This document shows, in pieces, positions 60,145 through 64,000 of a stretch of 64,000 nucleotides of DNA (the stretch's first letter is position 1; the number at the start of each line of letters is the position of its first letter). A model generated the notes under the pieces. That model worked only from the letters and a program-made list of their open reading frames with translations. It was not told the origin of the DNA and made no database searches. The position numbers and the translations under genes are program-made. Origin of the DNA: Lentzea albidocapillata (lineage in GTDB: Bacteria > Actinomycetota > Actinomycetes > Mycobacteriales > Pseudonocardiaceae); assembly GCF_000719115.1 (NCBI RefSeq), contig NZ_JOEA01000003.1, positions 1 to 64,000 of the forward strand, in the 5' to 3' direction.

Positions 60145-62138
60145 ACCTCGCTGCGACAGGTATGGCCGCGGCGGTGGTCATCGGGCTGCTGACCGCAGTG
60201 GCCGGATTCGTCGTTCCGGCGCGGACGGCCGTGGTCGGCGCGGGGACAGCATTGACGGGTGTGGCCGCAGCGTTCGCGGGGGCCGTGGCGCTGGGCGGGG
60301 GTTCGTTCTCCGTTGGGCTGCCCGGGTTGTTGCCGTTGTCTGGGGTGTCGCTGGCGCTGGACCCGCTGGGTGGGCTGTTCGTGGCGGTGACCGGCGGCGT
60401 CGCGGTGGCCGCCGGGATCTACGGGATGTCCTATGCGGACACTGCGGATCTGCGGACGCGTGGCGTGCAGGTGGCACTGCCGCTGTTCGTGGTGGCGATG
60501 GTGCTGGTGCCTGCCGCCGCGAACGTGGGCACGTTGCTGGTGTGCTGGGAGCTGATGGCGCTGGCGTCGCTGGTGCTGGTGGTTGCCGAGCACCGGCGTG
60601 GCCCGCGGGTGGCCTCGGCCGGCCGGTGGTACGCGGTGATGACGCACCTGGGTTTCATATCCGTCCTGATTGGACTGATGGTGTTCGTCGCGCACGCCGG
60701 CGACGACTCGTTCACCGCACTGCGCGAAGCAGGTCCGCGCCTCTCTCCCGCCGTGGCTGCGGTTGTGTTCGTAGCGACGCTGGTGGGATTCGTGTCCAAG
60801 GCGGGGATCGTGCCATTGCACGCCTGGCTGCCGCGCGCACATCCGGAGGCGCCGAGCCACGTGTCGGCGTTGATGTCGGCGGCGATGGTGAACCTCGGGG
60901 TGTACGGGCTGGTGCGGGTCGGGGTCGACCTGCTCGGCAGTGGTGTGGCGTGGTGGTGGCTGCTCGTGCTCGCACTGGGCTCGGTGTCGGCCGTGTACGG
61001 GATCCTGCAGGCGGCGATGAGCTCGGATCTGAAGCGGCTGCTGGGGCAGTCGACGACGGAGAACATGGGGCTGGTGCTGATCGGAGTCGGCGCCGCCGGG
61101 TTGTTCGCCTCCTCGGGGGACCGTGTTCTGGCCGGGCTCGCCCTGACCGCGGCACTGGTGCACGTGGTCGGCCACGCGGCGTTCAAGACGTTGCTGTTCC
61201 TGGCGGCGGGGTCGGTTCTGCACGCCACCGGCAGCCGGGATCTCGACGCGCTGGGCGGGTTGCGGCCGACGATGCCGGTGACCACGGCCGCGTTCGGGCT
61301 GGGGGCGCTGGCGGCGTCGGCGTTGCCGCCGGGGACGGCGTTCGTGTCGGAGTGGCTGTTGCTGCAGTCGTTGATCCACGGGTTGCCCGCGGGTGGGGTG
61401 GCGGCGGCGATCGCCATGCCGGTCGCGGTGGCGGCGGTGGCGCTGACCGCCGGGTTGGCGGTGGCGACCTTCGTGAAGGCGTTCGGGGTGGGATTCCTGG
61501 CGAAACCGCGCAGCGAGGCCGCATCGGGCGCACACGAGAGCCCGGCCACCATGCTCGCCGGGATGGGCATCGCGGCGGCGGCCTGTCTGATGGTCGCCGT
61601 CTGGCCGGCCGGGATCCTGCCTGCCGTGCAGGCCGCGGCAGGCGGGGACGCGGTGTCTGGAGAGGTGACCCTGCGGCTGACCGGTGTGACCGGTGCGTTG
61701 TCGCCGCTGTTGCTCGCGCTCGGACTGGTCGCCGCGATGGTCGCGGTGGCCGGCGCGGTGCGGGTGGTGGCGGTGCGGAGGGCACGCCGGGAAGCCCGGC
61801 TGTGGGACTGCGGCGGGGGTCCCATGTCGGCGCGGATGGAGTACACGGCGACGTCGTTCGCCGAGCCGTTGCAGCGGGTGTTCGACGACGTGGTGCAGCC
61901 GGAGCTGGACGTGGACGTGACTCACCACGAGGAGTCCCGGTACCTGGTGCGAGCGGTGGAGTACCGCAGGACTGTGCCGGACCGGATCGAGCGGCGCCTC
62001 TATCAGCCGGTGCTGAGCCTGATCGCCTGGTGGGGCCGGGCCGGACGCGGGCTGGCAACGGGCAGTGTGCATCGCTACCTCGGCTACGGCTTCTACGCGG
62101 TCTGCGGCGTGCTGATCCTCTTGGCGGCGACCCGATGA
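60141..62138 (+). CDS. HyfB/HycC-like proton-translocating membrane subunit
   Basis: 665 residues, ~16 helices, NuoL/M/N (Mrp-antiporter) family. The conserved core includes LLVCWELMALASLVLVV (Glu of TM5), a Lys helix VSKAGIVPLHAWLPRAHPEA, and SDLKRLLGQSTTENMGLVLI with HVVGHAAFKTLLFLAAGSVL. It ends with the WDCGGGP / YTATSFAEPLQRVFDD segment and a last helix typical of HyfB. It pumps H+ (or Na+) coupled to hydrogenase-type electron flow. ATG 60141 and the stop both sit in ATGA overlaps. Confidence 0.9.
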   Translation: MNLAATGMAAAVVIGLLTAVAGFVVPARTAVVGAGTALTGVAAAFAGAVALGGGSFSVGLPGLLPLSGVSLALDPLGGLFVAVTGGVAVAAGIYGMSYADTADLRTRGVQVALPLFVVAMVLVPAAANVGTLLVCWELMALASLVLVVAEHRRGPRVASAGRWYAVMTHLGFISVLIGLMVFVAHAGDDSFTALREAGPRLSPAVAAVVFVATLVGFVSKAGIVPLHAWLPRAHPEAPSHVSALMSAAMVNLGVYGLVRVGVDLLGSGVAWWWLLVLALGSVSAVYGILQAAMSSDLKRLLGQSTTENMGLVLIGVGAAGLFASSGDRVLAGLALTAALVHVVGHAAFKTLLFLAAGSVLHATGSRDLDALGGLRPTMPVTTAAFGLGALAASALPPGTAFVSEWLLLQSLIHGLPAGGVAAAIAMPVAVAAVALTAGLAVATFVKAFGVGFLAKPRSEAASGAHESPATMLAGMGIAAAACLMVAVWPAGILPAVQAAAGGDAVSGEVTLRLTGVTGALSPLLLALGLVAAMVAVAGAVRVVAVRRARREARLWDCGGGPMSARMEYTATSFAEPLQRVFDDVVQPELDVDVTHHEESRYLVRAVEYRRTVPDRIERRLYQPVLSLIAWWGRAGRGLATGSVHRYLGYGFYAVCGVLILLAATR

Positions 62139-63082
62139 GCGCGCTCGGAATGGTCGGCGGGGTCGTGCAGCCGGTGCTGATCGTCGCCGGATCGCCGCTG
62201 CTGGTCGGGCTGATGCGGCAGGTGCGGGCACGGCTGGAGGGCCGGGCGGGCGCGGGGGTCTGGCAGCCGTGGCGTGATCTGCGCAAGCTGCTGCGCAAGG
62301 AATCGATCACTCCGCGCGGCACGAGTGAGGTGTTCCGCCTCGCCCCGCTGGTGCTGGTGGCCACGACTTTGGTGGTCGCGGTCGTGGCACCGTTCGTGAC
62401 GACCGACTCAGCGCTGGATCCGGCGGCGGATTTGTTCGCGGTGGTGGCGTTGCTGGCGGTGGGCGCTGTGGCGCTCGCGTTGGCGGGACTGGACACCGGT
62501 ACGGCGTTCGGCGGGATGGGCGCCAGTCGGGAGATGACGATCCTCGCGCTGGTGGAGCCGACTCTGCTGGTGGCGATCTTCGCGTTGTCGGTGCGGGTCG
62601 GGTCGACCAATCTCGGTGCCATCGTGTCCTCGACCCTGCACGAACCGGCGCGGGTGATCTCCCCGGTGAGCCTGCTGGCCGCGGTCGCCCTGATCGTGGT
62701 GATCATCGCGGAGACCGGCAGGTTGCCGGTGGACAACCCGTCGACACACCTTGAGCTGACGATGGTTCACGAGGCGATGGTGCTGGAGTATGCGGGCCCT
62801 GATCTGGCGCTGGTGGAACTGGCATCCGCGATGCGGTTGTCCGTGTTCCTCGGACTGCTGGCGAACCTGTTCCTGCCGTGGGGAATCGCTGCCACGGCCG
62901 CCCCGGTGGCGCTGCTGATCGGGGTACTGGCCCTGGTCGTGAAGGTCGGTGTGCTCGGCGTGCTGCTCGCGGCCGGCGAGGTGTTCGTCGCCAAGTTGCG
63001 GCTGTTCCGGGTGCCCGAGCTGCTGGCCGGGTCGTTCCTGCTGGCCCTGCTTGCAGTCGCGGCCTCGTTCTTCCTGGCCTGA
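62135..63082 (+). CDS. HyfC/HycD-like (NuoH family) membrane subunit
   Basis: 315 residues, ~8 helices. It contains the NuoH-type features PWRDLRKLLRKESITPRGTS, FGGMGASREMTILALVEPTL, and ETGRLPVDNPSTHLELTMVH followed by EAMVLEYAGPDLAL with its conserved acids. It anchors the peripheral arm and forms the quinone/proton-entry part in complex I relatives. Start ATG 62135 in an ATGA overlap with hyfB. Confidence 0.9.
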   Translation: MSALGMVGGVVQPVLIVAGSPLLVGLMRQVRARLEGRAGAGVWQPWRDLRKLLRKESITPRGTSEVFRLAPLVLVATTLVVAVVAPFVTTDSALDPAADLFAVVALLAVGAVALALAGLDTGTAFGGMGASREMTILALVEPTLLVAIFALSVRVGSTNLGAIVSSTLHEPARVISPVSLLAAVALIVVIIAETGRLPVDNPSTHLELTMVHEAMVLEYAGPDLALVELASAMRLSVFLGLLANLFLPWGIAATAAPVALLIGVLALVVKVGVLGVLLAAGEVFVAKLRLFRVPELLAGSFLLALLAVAASFFLA

Positions 63083-63094
63083 AGGGAAATGCCG

Positions 63095-63757
63095 ATGAGC
63101 GAGAGCCTGTACGTGTCGTTGCTGAACCTGGCCTGTGGAGCACTGCTGCTGACCGCCGTGCTGGTGCTGTGGCTCCGCGAACTCGCGGTGATCATCCGGG
63201 TGTTCGCGATGCAGGGGGTCGTACTCGCCGTCGTCGTGGGTGTGCTGGCAGCCCACGAGAACTCCGTGGAGCTGTGGACCGTGGCGGTGGGAGTCCTGGT
63301 CCTGCGCGCAGGACTGCTGCCTCACCTGTTGCGCCGGGCCCTGGCAGGCTTGGGGGAGTCGCAGCGGGAGACCAGCCCGCTGGTGAACGTGGCCTCGTCG
63401 CTGCTGGCCGCCGCCGCGCTGACATTGCTGGCCTACGCGGTGTCGCAGCCGCTGGTGGCGCTGGCACCGTCCGCGGCGACACAGGCGATCCCGGTCGGGG
63501 TGACCGTGGTGCTGATCGGGTTCTTCGTGCTGGTGACCCGGCGTCGCGCCTTGTCACAGCTGGTCGGGTTTCTGTTGATGGACAACGGAATCACCGCGGT
63601 CGGGTTCCTCGCCACCACCGGGGTGGGCCTCGTGGTGGAGCTCGGGGTGTCGCTGGACGTGCTGCTGGCGGTGCTGGTCCTGCAGATCCTCACCGCCCGG
63701 ATGCGGGAGACCTTCGGCAACACCGACCTCGACGAACTGCGGGAGTTGCGCGACTGA
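63095..63757 (+). CDS. HyfE/HycP-like membrane subunit
   Basis: 220 residues with about six helices. LRELAVIIRVFAMQGVVLAV and FLLMDNGITAVGFLATTGV resemble HyfE/NuoK-like subunits. The matching position in the mycobacterial cluster is Rv0085 (hycP). Of two ATGs (63089, 63095) I chose the second because AAGGGA ends only 1 nt before the first. Its stop overlaps the next start (TGATG). Confidence 0.8.
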   Translation: MSESLYVSLLNLACGALLLTAVLVLWLRELAVIIRVFAMQGVVLAVVVGVLAAHENSVELWTVAVGVLVLRAGLLPHLLRRALAGLGESQRETSPLVNVASSLLAAAALTLLAYAVSQPLVALAPSAATQAIPVGVTVVLIGFFVLVTRRRALSQLVGFLLMDNGITAVGFLATTGVGLVVELGVSLDVLLAVLVLQILTARMRETFGNTDLDELRELRD

Positions 63758-64000
63758 TGACTGTGCTTGTTCCCGTGGGAATGCCCGTGCTCGGCGCACT
63801 CACCTACCTCCTGTTCGGCTGGCGACGCGCCACCGCGTGGATCAGCGCTGTGAGTGCGGGCGTCGTGCTGACCGCCGCGATCGTCCTGGCGGTCGCGGTG
63901 ACCCGATCCGGGCCGCTGACCGCGTTGGGCGGACTGCTGCGCGTGGACGCGTTGTCGGCGTTCATGCTGCTGGTGATCGGCGCGGTCGGGTTGATCGCCA
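63757..64000 (+). CDS. HyfF/HycQ-like proton-translocating subunit, 5' part (cut by window end)
   Basis: From ATG 63757 the 81 visible codons give hydrophobic helices (VPVGMPVLGALTYLLFGW, WISAVSAGVVLTAAIVLAVA) and RVDALSAFMLLVIGAVGLIA, the N-terminal pattern of a second NuoL/N-type subunit (HyfF; Rv0086 in M. tuberculosis). The rest, and presumably the large hydrogenase-type subunit, lie beyond the right edge. Confidence 0.8.
   Translation, partial: MTVLVPVGMPVLGALTYLLFGWRRATAWISAVSAGVVLTAAIVLAVAVTRSGPLTALGGLLRVDALSAFMLLVIGAVGLIA

Overview
The window is high-GC DNA with GTG/TTG starts, leaderless promoters (TANNNT 6-7 nt before the start codon), many ATGA gene overlaps and a SARP regulator. 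That points to a filamentous actinomycete, probably a Pseudonocardiales-type organism (inference; no rRNA or taxonomic marker is present). Housekeeping and transport genes sit at both ends. A rearranged zone full of broken mobile elements lies at 14-26 kb. One 28-kb nonribosomal peptide locus fills 26.8-55.1 kb on the minus strand.

Left part (0-14 kb): the end of an MFS pump; a copper-type cluster (DUF6153-like peptide, TauE/SafE-cupredoxin fusion, and a 24-codon remnant of a heavy-metal chaperone); an SDR; then a potassium region. The potassium region has a KimA-type K+ importer with an RCK partner, a second TrkA, a TrkH-TrkA pair, and a kdpDE pair whose sensor has lost its centre (no membrane domain, no phospho-acceptor His). 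No kdpFABC is visible. Matching pairs of 11-bp direct repeats sit upstream of the kimA and trkH/kdpDE units. A TetR-glycosyltransferase-DUF6653 block is embedded here.

Middle (14-26 kb): a few intact genes (conserved hypothetical, secreted PI-PLC/GDPD-like protein, APH-like kinase, AbrB-like protein, SARP-NB-ARC-TPR regulator, NTF2-like protein, four-cold-shock-domain protein) lie among relics of IS701-, IS21- and integrase-core transposases, a tyrosine recombinase and a serine recombinase.

Peptide locus (26.8-55.1 kb, minus strand, one apparent operon): a PBP-type serine hydrolase, NRPS-B (three modules), NRPS-A (five modules), an MFS exporter and MbtH, joined by tiny gaps or ATGA overlaps. 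Neither NRPS has a thioesterase and the last module ends in an epimerase. With a cytoplasmic SxxK/YxN/HDG hydrolase as first gene, this fits SurE/MppK-type release and macrocyclisation. Reading the eight modules gives X, D-?, Ser, D-aa, aa, D-aa, Thr, D-X. Ser and Thr rest on recognisable specificity codes. Module 2 has lost nearly its whole adenylation domain, and the first and last adenylation domains share one pocket code. I do not recognise the product.

Right part (56-64 kb): a truncated IS110 transposase, an unrecognised two-gene membrane pair, DUF5313, a decayed response regulator, then an ArsR-led hydrogenase-4/formate-hydrogenlyase-like operon. Its order resembles mycobacterial Rv0081-Rv0087 and it runs off the right edge.
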